NCBI GenBank assembly: GCA_902793325.1
Contig: CADBCY010000006.1
Span: 1-64,000 of the forward strand
DNA: 64,000 nucleotides
Source of the DNA: an uncultured Eubacteriales bacterium
GTDB lineage: Bacteria > Bacillota > Clostridia > Christensenellales > Aristaeellaceae
Direction: 5' to 3'
How positions within the stretch are numbered: position 1 is the first letter of the stretch; each line of letters begins with the position of its first letter. The position numbers and the translations under genes are program-made. Below the pieces are notes generated by a model, which saw only the letters and a list, made by a program, of their open reading frames with translations, did no database searches and was not told the origin of the DNA. Positions 1-9,011 of the stretch are shown piece after piece.

Positions 1-30
1 CAAATCCGCAGGGCGGCCTGACGCAGCAAG

Positions 31-74
31 CGGAGATTCCCACCGCGTCAGCGGTGTCTTTCAGGGAATCTCCG
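31..74. repeat. Inverted repeat, 11-bp arms
   Basis: Arms at 31-41 and 64-74 (CGGAGATTCCC / GGGAATCTCCG) are exact complements around a 22-nt spacer that can itself form a small CGC-rich hairpin. No T-run follows. It lies between the window edge and the SipL-like gene; role unknown. Confidence 0.4.
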
Positions 75-101
75 CGGTTGCGGCCTTTATCGGCGCTCTA
101 C

Positions 102-139
102 GCGGGCGGCCTCCCCAGGGAGGCCGCCCGCTTATTATA
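102..139 (+). terminator. Intrinsic terminator-like hairpin
   Basis: A perfect 13-bp stem (102-114 with 119-131) with loop CCAG is followed on the plus strand by TTATTATAT. It would stop a plus-strand transcript entering from the left and may also mark the 3' end of the minus-strand gene that ends at 157, although the T-rich side is on the plus strand. Confidence 0.55.
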
Positions 140-156
140 TCCTATTGGATTCGCAT

Positions 157-1659
157 TCAACTCCTGACCACCAGCGGTTTGCCCGCCTCGGCTTCGCCGG
201 CCTGGTCGGCGGGAATGGCATAGCGGCGGCCCAACTGCCAGGCGGTCTCCCCCTCCTGCGGCCAGTAGATCACGATGCCCGGGCGTCGCTGCAGCGGCGC
301 GCCCTCGGTCACGTCCCGCACCAGCTCCGCGGTCTCCCGCCGGCGGGTCTCGCAGCACACCGCCAACTGCGCCTTCAGCTCCAGCCGGTCGCTCATCAGC
401 GCGCTGGCCTCGGCGGAGAGCACCTGTATGCCCACGATAGAATCCTCGTCCAGCGGCACGGGCAGCGCGATCTCGAAGGGCAGCTCCGACCGCGCCGACG
501 CCGCCAGCTCCGATCCGCCGGGCAGGTACAGCACCGCGGCCTCCAGCACGCCGCAGATCCGCCCCCGGCCGTTCTCCGCGCGGAGCTCGCCCACCACCGG
601 GTTCACGCGCGCGGCGATGACCGTGCCCACGCCCGGCGCGTTCTCGCTGATGAGCATGGCGCCGCGCACCAGCTCCGTGAACCGGTCCTGCCGGGCGGCG
701 GCGCAGAAGCTCAGCGGGCCGCGCTCCACGTCCAGGGACGCGCCGCGGGTGGCGTAGACGTCCGCCAGCGCCGTGAATTCCTCCCGCACGTTCGCGATCG
801 CCTTCAGCCGGACGTCCGCCTCGCAGGCGAGCCCCGCCTCGCTCTCCCCCTCCCGCACCGGCTCGATGCGCGTGCGCAGCCCGACGATCTCCGCCCGCAC
901 GAACACGTCCTTCGCCAGCCAGTCCGGCAGGCCGATCAACTGGTCAAAGCCGAGCGAATAGCGCACCAGCGCGGCGGGACGGCCCTGCACGCCGCTGGAG
1001 ATCAGCGTCTCCACCATGACCCTGCCCTTCACCCGCGCGCCGCCCAGGTCCGGCTCCACGCTCTCTACGGCCACCGCCGCCCAGTCCATCAGCGCGGCGC
1101 GGGCGTCCAGCGCGTCGGGCAGCGCCACCGTGTCCCGCAGGTTCGCCGTCGCCTCAGCCTCCGCCGCCAGCTTCACCGAGGTCAGCGTTTTGAAATCGGT
1201 CTGAAGCCCGTCCTGGCCCTCGATGCCGGTCACGATCTCCCTGGACGCCAGCCGGAGCAGTTGCACGTGGATGCCGCACGTGACCAGGAAGACGATGTGG
1301 CCGTTCTCGTACTTCGCCTCCACGTGCTCCACGCCGCCCCACGCGCGGCTCAGCATGCCCTCCGCCGCGCCGGGCAGCTCGATCACCTGGCTGAGGGGTG
1401 CCTGCGCGGCGATGCCCCGCAGCTCCGAGGCCTCGCCCTGACGGTACACCGCCTGGCAGGCCGCCGTGCCCTCCACCACCACGCGATCCGGCTGCAGCGT
1501 CACGCTGTCGATCACCAGCCGCGCATCCGCCAGCATGGGCTCGATCAGCTCCCGGCCCGCGCCGGGCACCAGCGTCTCCGCCCGCAGCAGCGCCTGTGCG
1601 TACTCCCGACCCACCAGTTCCTCCACTTCGACGTCACGCCGTTCCATCTCCAAAGGCAA
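157..1659 (-). CDS. SipL-like DUF3794 and LysM domain protein
   Basis: Predicted spore-envelope morphogenesis protein of 500 aa. The body contains about three DUF3794 (SPOCS) repeats, roughly residues 35-130, 170-270 and 320-430, and the last ~45 residues form a LysM-like module (IVIYWPQEGETAWQLGRR). This is the architecture of SipL, which in Clostridioides anchors the coat protein SpoIVA to the forespore. The start is a TTG at 1659: GGAGGG lies exactly 6 nt upstream, whereas the in-frame ATG four codons later is badly spaced. It stands alone downstream of the thrC terminator. A general DUF3794/LysM protein without a sporulation role is possible because partner genes are not in the window. 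Confidence 0.75.
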   Translation of the reverse strand: MPLEMERRDVEVEELVGREYAQALLRAETLVPGAGRELIEPMLADARLVIDSVTLQPDRVVVEGTAACQAVYRQGEASELRGIAAQAPLSQVIELPGAAEGMLSRAWGGVEHVEAKYENGHIVFLVTCGIHVQLLRLASREIVTGIEGQDGLQTDFKTLTSVKLAAEAEATANLRDTVALPDALDARAALMDWAAVAVESVEPDLGGARVKGRVMVETLISSGVQGRPAALVRYSLGFDQLIGLPDWLAKDVFVRAEIVGLRTRIEPVREGESEAGLACEADVRLKAIANVREEFTALADVYATRGASLDVERGPLSFCAAARQDRFTELVRGAMLISENAPGVGTVIAARVNPVVGELRAENGRGRICGVLEAAVLYLPGGSELAASARSELPFEIALPVPLDEDSIVGIQVLSAEASALMSDRLELKAQLAVCCETRRRETAELVRDVTEGAPLQRRPGIVIYWPQEGETAWQLGRRYAIPADQAGEAEAGKPLVVRS

Positions 1660-1760
1660 AAGAATCCCTCCATTCGCTCCGCATGCCAGAAATTGGCTCG
1701 GTTCATGCGTATGCGACGGAGGGCGCGGTCATGCGGGCGGGGGCGCCTTCCCCGCGGGGG

Positions 1761-1793
1761 TTTAAAACGGGGCGGCCGATCTTCGGCCGCCCC
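1761..1793 (-). terminator. thrC terminator
   Basis: An 11-bp perfect stem (1769-1779 with 1783-1793) with a 3-nt loop is followed on the minus strand by GTTTTAAA. It lies 24 bp past the thrC stop and separates it from the SipL-like gene. Confidence 0.8.
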
Positions 1794-1816
1794 GGCAATG
1801 GCGCGATGTGCTGGTC

Positions 1817-3298
1817 CTACTTGCGGATCCTGGCCTTCACGTATTCCAGCATCTCGCCCTTCTCCACGCAGTCGGTAAAGCGGGGCGCCCTGTCGCGGAG
1901 CGTGGCCAGGTTCGGCGGCACGGGCACGCCGGTCTCGGCGTTGAGGCGATCCATGGCCGCGAAGCCGGTCTCGGGCCGGGCGTCGCTGACGGCGGAGAGC
2001 ACGTCGTGGCTGAACTTGTAGGGCGACGCCGTGGACAGCAGCACGTTCTTCCAGCCGTTGTCCTCCGCGTCCTTGAACTGCTGCATCACGGCCCAGCCCA
2101 CGGCGGTGTGGGTGTCCATCAGGTAGCCGTAGTCGCGCCAGACCTCGCCGATGGCCTTCAGCGCCGCGGCGTCGTCCGCGCAGCCCGCGGAGAAGTGCGC
2201 ACGCATCTCGTCCATCATGGCTGTGGGCGCGGTGTAGACGCCGTTCTCGCTCAGCTCCCGCATCAGGCCCGCGACCGCGTCGAAGTCCCCGCCGGAGGCC
2301 AGGAACAGGTAGCGCTCCAGATTGCTGGACACCAGGATGTCCATGGAGGGGGACGCCGTCCTGTAGAATTCCCGCCGCCGGTCGTACACGCCGGTGTTGA
2401 TGAAGTCGGTCAGCACGTTGTTGGCGTTGGAGGCGCACACCAGCTTGCCCACCGGCAGGCCCATCCTGCGGGCGAATTCCCCGGCCAGGATGTCCCCGAA
2501 GTTGCCCGTGGGCACGATGAAGTTCACCGCGTCGCCCAGGCCGATCTCCGCGTTCAGCACCAGGTCGCAGTAGGCCTTGAAGTAGTAGGCCACCTGCGGC
2601 GCGAGCCGGCCAATGTTGATGGAGTTGGCGCTGGACAGCCGCGCCCCGGAGGCCGCCGCCCAGCGGTTCGCCTCGTCGTCGGCGAAGATGTTCTTCACGC
2701 CGGTCTGCGCGTCGTCGAAGTTGCCCTTCACCGCGCACACGCCCACGTTGTCGCCCGCCTGGGTGACCATCTGCGCCTTCTGCACGTCGCTGACGCCGCC
2801 GTCGGGATAGAACACGATGATCCTCGTGCCCGCCACGTCGTGGAAGCCCTCGAGCGCGGCCTTGCCGGTGTCGCCGCTGGTGGCGGTCAGTATGACGATC
2901 TCGTCCTCCACGCCCAGCTTTTCCCGCGCCGCCACGATGAGCCGGGGCAGCACGGACAGCGCCACGTCCTTGAAGGCCGACGTGGGGCCGCGGAACAGCT
3001 CCAGCACGAAGTCGTCGCCGACCTTTTTGACGGGCGTCAGGTCCGCGGTCTCGAACTTGTCCTCGTAGGCCGCCTCGATCAGCGCGCGCATTTCGTCCCG
3101 GGTGAAGTCGTTCAGGATCCTGCCGATGACCTCGGCGGAGATCTCCACGGCGCTCATCTCCAGGAGGTCGCCGACGTTGACCTGCATGGATGCGAAGTCC
3201 AGCGGCGTGTAGAGGCCGCCGTCCGGCGCGATGCCCTTCAGCACGGCCTCCATGGAATCGGCCGTGTGGTTGCGGGAACGGGTGCTGTAAAACTTCAT
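1817..3298 (-). CDS. thrC: Threonine synthase
   Basis: PLP enzyme converting O-phosphohomoserine to threonine, last step of the threonine branch. The 493-aa product has the family N-terminus (MKFYSTRSRNHT), the PLP lysine in GPTSAFKD (K110), a phosphate-binding TSGDTGKAAL segment and the NFGDILAGEFARRMG block, a full-length fungal/bacterial-type synthase. I start at 3298 because GGAGG sits 6 nt upstream; in-frame start codons further upstream would place the signal inside the gene. It is transcribed divergently from hom across a ~200-bp region carrying a promoter for each, so the pair is probably co-regulated. No threonine attenuator or riboswitch is evident in the short leader. Confidence 0.96.
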   Translation of the reverse strand: MKFYSTRSRNHTADSMEAVLKGIAPDGGLYTPLDFASMQVNVGDLLEMSAVEISAEVIGRILNDFTRDEMRALIEAAYEDKFETADLTPVKKVGDDFVLELFRGPTSAFKDVALSVLPRLIVAAREKLGVEDEIVILTATSGDTGKAALEGFHDVAGTRIIVFYPDGGVSDVQKAQMVTQAGDNVGVCAVKGNFDDAQTGVKNIFADDEANRWAAASGARLSSANSINIGRLAPQVAYYFKAYCDLVLNAEIGLGDAVNFIVPTGNFGDILAGEFARRMGLPVGKLVCASNANNVLTDFINTGVYDRRREFYRTASPSMDILVSSNLERYLFLASGGDFDAVAGLMRELSENGVYTAPTAMMDEMRAHFSAGCADDAAALKAIGEVWRDYGYLMDTHTAVGWAVMQQFKDAEDNGWKNVLLSTASPYKFSHDVLSAVSDARPETGFAAMDRLNAETGVPVPPNLATLRDRAPRFTDCVEKGEMLEYVKARIRK

Positions 3299-3332
3299 AT
3301 CCATCCTCCACGCTTGACTTTTTTCTGTTTCT

Positions 3333-3361
3333 ATGATATATCCTTTGAGGGAAAAAAGCAA
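3333..3361 (-). promoter_or_regulatory. thrC promoter
   Basis: On the minus strand TTGCTT (3356-3361) and TATCAT (3333-3338) are separated by exactly 17 nt, placing the start of transcription about 30 nt before the thrC ATG. Confidence 0.6.
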
Positions 3362-3419
3362 GCGCTCACGAAGTTTTTACCCGGATTGTTAAGACGCGGA
3401 TAAACCTTCGCACAGAGCT

Positions 3420-3448
3420 TTGACAAAGCCCGCGCATTGTGCTATATT
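3420..3448 (+). promoter_or_regulatory. hom-asd promoter
   Basis: TTGACA (3420-3425) and TATATT (3443-3448), the latter preceded by an extended -10 TGTGC, are separated by 17 nt. Transcription would start about 50 nt upstream of the hom ATG. Confidence 0.75.
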
Positions 3449-3504
3449 GTCCCTATCTGAAAAACACATGTCCTTCTACGAAAGACACGAGGGAGGAAGA
3501 GTCT

Positions 3505-4644
3505 ATGATCATCGGACTGCTCGGCCTGGGTACCATCGGCCGCGGCATCTATGAGCACCTGGAAAAGCGGGACGACATCCGCGTCAAGCGCATCTGCGAC
3601 CTGCTGCGCCATCCCGGGCTGGAGCACCTGGAGACCAGCGACTTCCGCGAGGTGCTGAACGACCCGGAGATCGACACCGTGGTGGAGCTGATCGGCGGCA
3701 TGGAGCCGGCCCATACCTTCACCGTCCAGGCGCTGAGCGCCGGGAAGAACGTGGTTTCCGCCAACAAGCTGATGTTCTCCCACCACATGGAGGAGATCCT
3801 GACGCTGGCGCGGGAGAAGGGCGTGCAGTACCGCTACGACGCCAGCGTGGGCGGCAGCATCCCCTTCCTGCACAACCTGATGCGCCACCGGAGCGCGGAT
3901 CGGCTGACGGGCGTGTCCGGCATCGTGAACGGCACCACCAACCTGATCCTGGACATCATGCAGCGCGAGGGCCGGAGCTTCGCCGACGTGCTGAAGGAGG
4001 CACAGGCGCAGGGCTACGCCGAGGCGAACCCGTCCGCGGACATCGACGGCATCGACGCCCAGTGCAAGATCGCCATCGCCAGCGCCGTGGCCTACGGGCA
4101 GTACGTGCGCCCGGAGGACGTGGACACCGCGGGCATCCGGCACATCGACGCCTCGGACATCATACGCTTCAAGGGCATGGACCGCGTGTGCCGGCTCATC
4201 GCGCGCTCGACGCGCAACGCCGACGGCAGCGTCAGCGCCTGGGTGGAGCCCACGCTGGTGCCCGCCGATTCCGCCGAGGCCGCCATCCGCCTGAACAACA
4301 ACATCATCACCGTGGAGGGCGAATACTTCGGCAGCCAGAGCTTCACCGGCCAGGGCGCGGGCAAGGACCCCACCGCATTCGCCGTGGAGCTGGGCCTGCG
4401 GGACATCCTGGAGGGCGTCGGTCCGCGCATGAATCCCCTGCCCGAGGGCTACGCCGACGTGGACAACGCCCGCGCGGAGCACCCCTACTATCTGCGCACC
4501 GCCGCGGCGCCGGGCGTGCCCGCAAAGCCGCTGGGCGACGGCGCCTGGATCACCGAGCCCATGTCCGTCCGGGACATGCACGCCCTCGCAAAGCGCCTCG
4601 CGGAGCAGGACGAAGCCACGTTCTTCGCGGGCATCTGCGGCTGA
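3505..4644 (+). CDS. hom: Homoserine dehydrogenase (no ACT domain)
   Basis: NAD(P)-dependent reduction of aspartate semialdehyde to homoserine. The 379-aa protein has the Rossmann motif GLLGLGTIGRG at residues 4-14 and the catalytic block from SGIVNGTTN to ADIDGIDAQCK around residues 140-180. Start chosen at 3505, behind GAGGGAGGAAGAG. Most Firmicute homologues of ~425 residues carry a C-terminal ACT domain for threonine feedback; this one ends after the catalytic domain, so allosteric threonine inhibition may be absent or differ. It is followed after 78 bp by asd, giving two consecutive activities of the pathway, with thrC divergent next door. Confidence 0.93.
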   Translation: MIIGLLGLGTIGRGIYEHLEKRDDIRVKRICDLLRHPGLEHLETSDFREVLNDPEIDTVVELIGGMEPAHTFTVQALSAGKNVVSANKLMFSHHMEEILTLAREKGVQYRYDASVGGSIPFLHNLMRHRSADRLTGVSGIVNGTTNLILDIMQREGRSFADVLKEAQAQGYAEANPSADIDGIDAQCKIAIASAVAYGQYVRPEDVDTAGIRHIDASDIIRFKGMDRVCRLIARSTRNADGSVSAWVEPTLVPADSAEAAIRLNNNIITVEGEYFGSQSFTGQGAGKDPTAFAVELGLRDILEGVGPRMNPLPEGYADVDNARAEHPYYLRTAAAPGVPAKPLGDGAWITEPMSVRDMHALAKRLAEQDEATFFAGICG

Positions 4645-4722
4645 TCGCCGGGCATATCGCGGCGACCGTATCCCCCAATCATCCGGCTGAAACCAAGCAG
4701 CCATCCGAAAAGAGGTCATAGC

Positions 4723-5724
4723 ATGAAAAAGGTCAACGTTGCCGTCCTGGGCGCTACGGGCGCGGTAGGGCGCGAGATGCTGAAGGTCCTGCAGGAGCGC
4801 AACTTCCCCATCGATCGGTTCAAGGCCCTCGCCAGCGCGCGCAGCGCGGGCAAGGAGCTGCCCTTCATGGGCGGCACGGTCGTCGTGGAGGAGGCTACCG
4901 ACGCCTCCTTCGAGGGCATGGACATCGTCCTCGGCGCGGCCAGCAACGAGATGGCGAAGCGCTTCGCCCCGGCCATCAAGGCCGCCGGCGCGGTGTTCGT
5001 GGACAATTCCAGCGCCTTCCGCATGGTGGACGAGGTGCCCCTGGTGGTGCCGGAGATCAACCCCGAGGACGTGAAGAAGCACAGCGGCATCATCTCCAAC
5101 CCCAACTGCTCCACCATCATCACCCTCACGGCCGTGGCGGCGCTGAACCGCATCTCCCCCATCGAGACCATGGTGGCCTCCACCTACCAGGCCGTGTCCG
5201 GCGCGGGCGCGGGCGGGCTGGCGGAGCTGGAGCAGCAGGTGGCCGACTACGCCGCGGGCATGAAGCCGGTCAGCAACGTGTTCCCCTACCAGATCGCCTT
5301 CAACGTCATCCCGCAGATCGGCAGCGACACCGGCAACGGCTACACCACCGAGGAGATGAAGATGCAGAACGAGGGCCGGAAGATCATGCACCTGCCGGCG
5401 CTGAACGTCACCTGCACCTGCGTGCGCGTGCCCGTGCTGCGCAGCCACTCCATCAGCGTGACGCTGCGCACCCGGCGCAAGATCAGCGTGGCCGAGGCCC
5501 GCGAGGCCATCGCCGCCGCCCCCGGCTGCCGCCTGGTGGACGACCTGGAGAACAAGGTCTACCCCATGCCGCTGGACACCAGCGACCAGGACATCGTGTT
5601 CGTGGGCCGCATCCGCGACGACCTGACCTCCGACAACGGCCTCAGCCTGTGGTGCTGCGGCGACCAGATCCGCAAGGGCGCGGCGACCAACGCCATCCAG
5701 ATCGCCGAGCTGCTGCTGAAGTAA
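4723..5724 (+). CDS. asd: Aspartate-semialdehyde dehydrogenase
   Basis: NADPH-dependent conversion of aspartyl phosphate to aspartate semialdehyde, the branch point for lysine, methionine and threonine. At 333 aa it is normal length. Visible features are the nucleotide-binding GATGAVGREML (9-19), the catalytic cysteine in SNPNCSTI (C129), and an active-site arginine/histidine segment VRVPVLRSHS near residue 240. The ATG at 4723 follows AAAAGAGGTC. It shares its transcript with hom, and a strong hairpin follows the stop. Confidence 0.96.
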   Translation: MKKVNVAVLGATGAVGREMLKVLQERNFPIDRFKALASARSAGKELPFMGGTVVVEEATDASFEGMDIVLGAASNEMAKRFAPAIKAAGAVFVDNSSAFRMVDEVPLVVPEINPEDVKKHSGIISNPNCSTIITLTAVAALNRISPIETMVASTYQAVSGAGAGGLAELEQQVADYAAGMKPVSNVFPYQIAFNVIPQIGSDTGNGYTTEEMKMQNEGRKIMHLPALNVTCTCVRVPVLRSHSISVTLRTRRKISVAEAREAIAAAPGCRLVDDLENKVYPMPLDTSDQDIVFVGRIRDDLTSDNGLSLWCCGDQIRKGAATNAIQIAELLLK

Positions 5725-5738
5725 GCCCCACCGTTTTC

Positions 5739-5772
5739 ATCGCCGTCCCGCGCGCCGGGGCGGCGATTTCTC
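5739..5772 (+). terminator. asd terminator
   Basis: A 12-bp stem with one G-U pair (5739-5750 with 5756-5767), loop CGCGC, followed by TTCTC, begins 15 nt after the asd stop codon. Confidence 0.65.
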
Positions 5773-5803
5773 GCCATGCGATCCGCCGCGCGGGACGGAG
5801 TTG

Positions 5804-5890
5804 GCAAGCAAGAAAATCACCGCGAGTTAGCCGCACGCACGTAGCAAGCAAGAAAATCACCGCGAGTTAACCGCCCGCCCGTGGCAAGCA
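5804..5890. repeat. Two tandem 40-bp repeats plus a 7-bp partial copy
   Basis: Units at 5804-5843 and 5844-5883 share GCAAGCAAGAAAATCACCGC and the following GAGTTA, differing at a few 3' positions; a third copy stops after GCAAGCA (5884-5890). They fill the asd/helicase intergenic region. No coding sense was seen. Confidence 0.8.
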
Positions 5891-5934
5891 GCCCCGGGAT
5901 GCCATAGAATACACATTGTATGAGAATCTACCGA

Positions 5935-5959
5935 AAGGGGCCGCGCAGCGGCGTTTTTT
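5935..5959 (+). promoter_or_regulatory. Structured leader abutting the helicase start codon
   Basis: A Shine-Dalgarno AAAGGGG (5934-5940) overlaps the small hairpin GCCGC-GCA-GCGGC (5940-5952), which is followed by G and six T residues running directly into the ATG at 5960. The linear spacing of SD to ATG is ~19 nt, too long unless the hairpin folds. The element also resembles a minimal intrinsic terminator. Confidence 0.5.
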
Positions 5960-7849
5960 ATGAGCGAAACCACCTTTGAATCCCTGAACCTCCTCCCCGA
6001 GCTGCAGCGCGCCGTGGAGGCGCTGGGCTTTGAGACGCCCACGGACATCCAGGCCCAGGCCATCCCGCTGCTTCGGAGCGGCGCGGACGTCATCGCGCGC
6101 AGCCAGACCGGCACCGGCAAGACGCTGGCCTTCGCCATCCCCGCCATCGAACTGATCGACCGCACCGAGGCCGAGCCCACCGTGCAGGCGCTGATCCTCT
6201 GCCCCACCCGCGAGCTCGCCCAGCAGAACTGCGAGGAGATCAAAAAGCTGATCCGCTTCATGCTGGACGTCTGGCCGGTGGACGTGTACGGCGGCGCGGC
6301 CATGGACCGGCAGATCGCGCGGCTGCGCCGGGCGAACCTGGTCATCGGCACGCCGGGGCGCGTAATGGACCACATGCGCCGGGGCACGCTGTCGCTGGCG
6401 AACGTGAAGCTGGTGGTGCTGGACGAGGCGGACGAGATGCTCTCCATAGGGTTCCGGGAGGACATCGAGACCATCCTGCGGGACGTCCCCGAGGCGCACC
6501 AGACGGTGCTGTTCTCCGCCACCATGCCCGACGCCATCCTCGAGCTGACGGGGCAGTTCATGACCGATCCCCAGCTGGTGGAGATCAACGCCGAGCAGGT
6601 CACGCTGGACCAGATCCGGCAGATGTCCATGGAGGTGCCCATGGGCCGCAAGCTGGACGCGCTGAACCTGCTGCTGCGCCGCTACGCCCCCGAGCGCTGC
6701 ATGATCTTCTGCAACACCAAGCTGATGGTGGACGAGGTGTCCGCCTTCCTGAACCGCAGCGGCTTTGGCTGCGAGGGCATCCACGGCGACATGAACCAGT
6801 CCCAGCGCACCCGCGTGATGGAGGGCTTCAAGTCCGCGCGCATCCCCATACTGGTGGCCACGGACGTGGCGGCGCGGGGCATCGACGTGAGCGACATCGA
6901 CTACGTCATCAACTACGACGTCCCCCAGAACAGCGAGATCTACGTACACCGCATCGGACGCACGGGCCGCGCGGGCAAGGCGGGCAACGCCATCACCCTG
7001 CTGAGCGGGCGGCGGCAGTTCTTCTACGTGCGCGACATCGCGCGCGCCGTGAAGTCGGACATCGAGCCCATCCCCATCCCCACGGTGGCGGACATCCGCG
7101 CCCGGCTGGCGGAGGTCAGCCTAGCGTCGCTGCGCGCGGCGCTGGACGGGGAGATCCCCATGGAGTTCCAGGCGATGGTCGGCAAGCTGATGGCCGAGGG
7201 CGCGGAGCCCGCCGTGATCGCCTCCGCCGCCGCGATGCTGGCCTTCCGCCGCGACGACGCCGCGCTCTCGGACATCGCCGTGGACCGCAAGGCCGACGGC
7301 GGGCGGCTGTACCGCAAGCTCATACTGTCCGTGGGCCGCAGCCGCCGCGTGGCCCCGAACCACATCGTCAGCGCCATCGCCGGGCGGGCGAACATCCGGG
7401 GCAGCGAAATCGGCAAAATCGAGATCTACGACGAGCGCACCGTCGTGGGCGTGCCGGCGGAAAAGGCCGAGGCCATCGAGGCCGCCATGCAGGGCGCGTC
7501 CATACTGGGCATCCCGGTGGAGGCAAAGCTCAGCGCCGAGCTGCCCGCCGCCCGCCCCGCGCCCGGCAGCCGCGCGCAGCGCTTCGCGCCCCGACGGGAC
7601 GGACATCCCCGCGCGGAGTCCGCGCCCGTGCGCCGGGGCAAGCTGAAGCTGTCCCGGGAGGCCAGGGCGAAGCTGCTGGACACCGGCGACCTGAGCCGCT
7701 TCGAGCTGGGTCGCGAGAAGCCCGACCGGCGCCGCCGTGACGACGATCGCCTCCGCCCCAGCAGGAGCGCCGACCGCGGCGGACGGAAGCCCCCGTCCCG
7801 CAGCGCCTCCAAGCCCCAGAACCGCGGCAAGTCGGGCCGAAAGCATTGA
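5960..7849 (+). CDS. DEAD-box ATP-dependent RNA helicase (DeaD/CshA type)
   Basis: RNA helicase of 629 aa, probably acting in ribosome assembly, mRNA turnover or cold adaptation. Motifs in order: Q motif (FETPTDIQAQAIP), SQTGTGKT Walker A, PTRELA, DEADEML Walker B, SAT, VATDVAARGID and HRIGRTGR. After the two RecA domains comes a linker and a DbpA-type RNA-binding domain around residues 455-530 (the ILSVGRSRR to VPVEAKL region), then ~90 very basic Arg/Lys-rich residues. This is the DeaD layout. The start is forced by the lack of another nearby ATG, but its ribosome binding site is oddly spaced and hairpinned. Confidence 0.93.
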   Translation: MSETTFESLNLLPELQRAVEALGFETPTDIQAQAIPLLRSGADVIARSQTGTGKTLAFAIPAIELIDRTEAEPTVQALILCPTRELAQQNCEEIKKLIRFMLDVWPVDVYGGAAMDRQIARLRRANLVIGTPGRVMDHMRRGTLSLANVKLVVLDEADEMLSIGFREDIETILRDVPEAHQTVLFSATMPDAILELTGQFMTDPQLVEINAEQVTLDQIRQMSMEVPMGRKLDALNLLLRRYAPERCMIFCNTKLMVDEVSAFLNRSGFGCEGIHGDMNQSQRTRVMEGFKSARIPILVATDVAARGIDVSDIDYVINYDVPQNSEIYVHRIGRTGRAGKAGNAITLLSGRRQFFYVRDIARAVKSDIEPIPIPTVADIRARLAEVSLASLRAALDGEIPMEFQAMVGKLMAEGAEPAVIASAAAMLAFRRDDAALSDIAVDRKADGGRLYRKLILSVGRSRRVAPNHIVSAIAGRANIRGSEIGKIEIYDERTVVGVPAEKAEAIEAAMQGASILGIPVEAKLSAELPAARPAPGSRAQRFAPRRDGHPRAESAPVRRGKLKLSREARAKLLDTGDLSRFELGREKPDRRRRDDDRLRPSRSADRGGRKPPSRSASKPQNRGKSGRKH

Positions 7850-7869
7850 ACGCCGAAAGGAGCCTCACC

Positions 7870-8394
7870 ATGATTCGCAGGGCGACGCTTGCCGATCTTC
7901 CCGCCATCGCGGATATCTACGACGCCATCCACGCCGAGGAGGAGGCCGGGCGCATGACCGTCGGCTGGGCGCGGGGCGTCTACCCCACCGCCGACACCGC
8001 CCGGGAGGCCGTCCTCGCCGGGGAGATGTTCGTGCTGGACGCGGACGGCGGGATCGCCGCCTCCGGGCGCATCAACCGGGCGCAGATGCCCGCCTACGCG
8101 GCGGTTGCCTGGAAGTACCCCGCCGACGACGACCGGGTCATGGTGCTGCACACGCTGACCGTGCACCCCGGGCTGTCCGGCAGGGGCTACGCCCGGCAGT
8201 TCCTGCGCTTCTATGAGGCATACGCGCTCGAACACGGCTGCCCCTGCCTGCGCATCGACACCAACGCACGAAACGCCGTCGCCCGCGCCATGTACGCCCG
8301 GCACGGCTACGCGGAGAGCGGCGTCATCCCCTGCGAATTCAACGGCATTCCCGGCGTGCGGCTGGTGTGCATGGAAAAATGGATCGGGGACTGA
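7870..8394 (+). CDS. GNAT family N-acetyltransferase
   Basis: Acetyl-CoA-dependent acetyltransferase of 174 aa with unknown substrate. The acetyl-CoA loop is visible as LTVHPGLSGRGYARQFLRF and is followed by the β5-α4 segment LRIDTNARNAVARAMYARHGY, typical of GNAT folds. I start at 7870 because AAAGGAG precedes it; an upstream ATG at 7846 overlaps the helicase end and lacks a signal. It lies 20 bp after the helicase and is probably co-transcribed. It converges on the minus-strand acetyltransferase at 8404 with only 9 bp between stops. Confidence 0.85.
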   Translation: MIRRATLADLPAIADIYDAIHAEEEAGRMTVGWARGVYPTADTAREAVLAGEMFVLDADGGIAASGRINRAQMPAYAAVAWKYPADDDRVMVLHTLTVHPGLSGRGYARQFLRFYEAYALEHGCPCLRIDTNARNAVARAMYARHGYAESGVIPCEFNGIPGVRLVCMEKWIGD

Positions 8395-8403
8395 GGCCGC
8401 GCC

Positions 8404-8934
8404 TCAATCCCCGTCATAGGTGATCTCATACGTCAGTTCCCGCCGCTCCTCGTCGGAGGAGCGGTTTTTGCGCCGCCCGTCCCTGTCGATGCAGCGCATG
8501 CCCAGCTTCTCCATCAGCCGGTAGGAGCCGACGTTCGCGGCGTCGCACTGGGCGATGTACCGGCGAATGCCCAGCGCCCTGCGGCCCCATTCCATCATCG
8601 CCACGACGGACTCATACGCGATGCCCTGCCGCCAGCGATCCCGGCGGATGATCCAGCCCAGCTCGGCCTCGTCCCGCGCGCCCTCCAGCATGTACAGCGT
8701 CAGCCCGCCCAGGTGTTCGCCGTCCTGCAGGACGGCGAATTCATAGTAGGCAGGCTCAGTCTTCGCCCACTCCGCCGCGGCGTCCCGCAGGAATTGCAGC
8801 GCCTCCGCGCGCGATTCCACCGGCAGGAACACCATCAGCCGCGTCGCCTCCGGGTCTGCGGCGTAGGCGCAGGTGCTCTCCAGGTATTCCGGGCCGTTGG
8901 GCCGCAGGACGAGTCGCGGGGTCGTGATCTGCAT
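8404..8934 (-). CDS. RimJ/RimL-like GNAT acetyltransferase
   Basis: A 176-aa acetyltransferase of the RimJ/RimL type, judged from the N-terminal TPRLVLRP, the central ELGWIIRRDRWRQGIAYES acetyl-CoA loop and the C-terminal NVGSYRLMEKLGMR. Such enzymes modify protein N-termini or small molecules; the substrate here is unknown. ATG at 8934 has GGGAGG six nt upstream. Upstream lies an 81-bp tandem repeat whose units each present a TATAAT on this strand, so transcription may depend on repeat copies. Confidence 0.85.
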   Translation of the reverse strand: MQITTPRLVLRPNGPEYLESTCAYAADPEATRLMVFLPVESRAEALQFLRDAAAEWAKTEPAYYEFAVLQDGEHLGGLTLYMLEGARDEAELGWIIRRDRWRQGIAYESVVAMMEWGRRALGIRRYIAQCDAANVGSYRLMEKLGMRCIDRDGRRKNRSSDEERRELTYEITYDGD

Positions 8935-9011
8935 GGTATTCCTCCCGTTTGTCACTTAAATCATGGCAGGGCGCATCTCGCTCCTGCGCTGCGGAGGCCC
9001 GACGCCAAATT

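Noticed and set aside
3449-3504. T-box or threonine attenuator before hom
   Set aside because: The leader is only ~55 nt with no T-box motif and no terminator.
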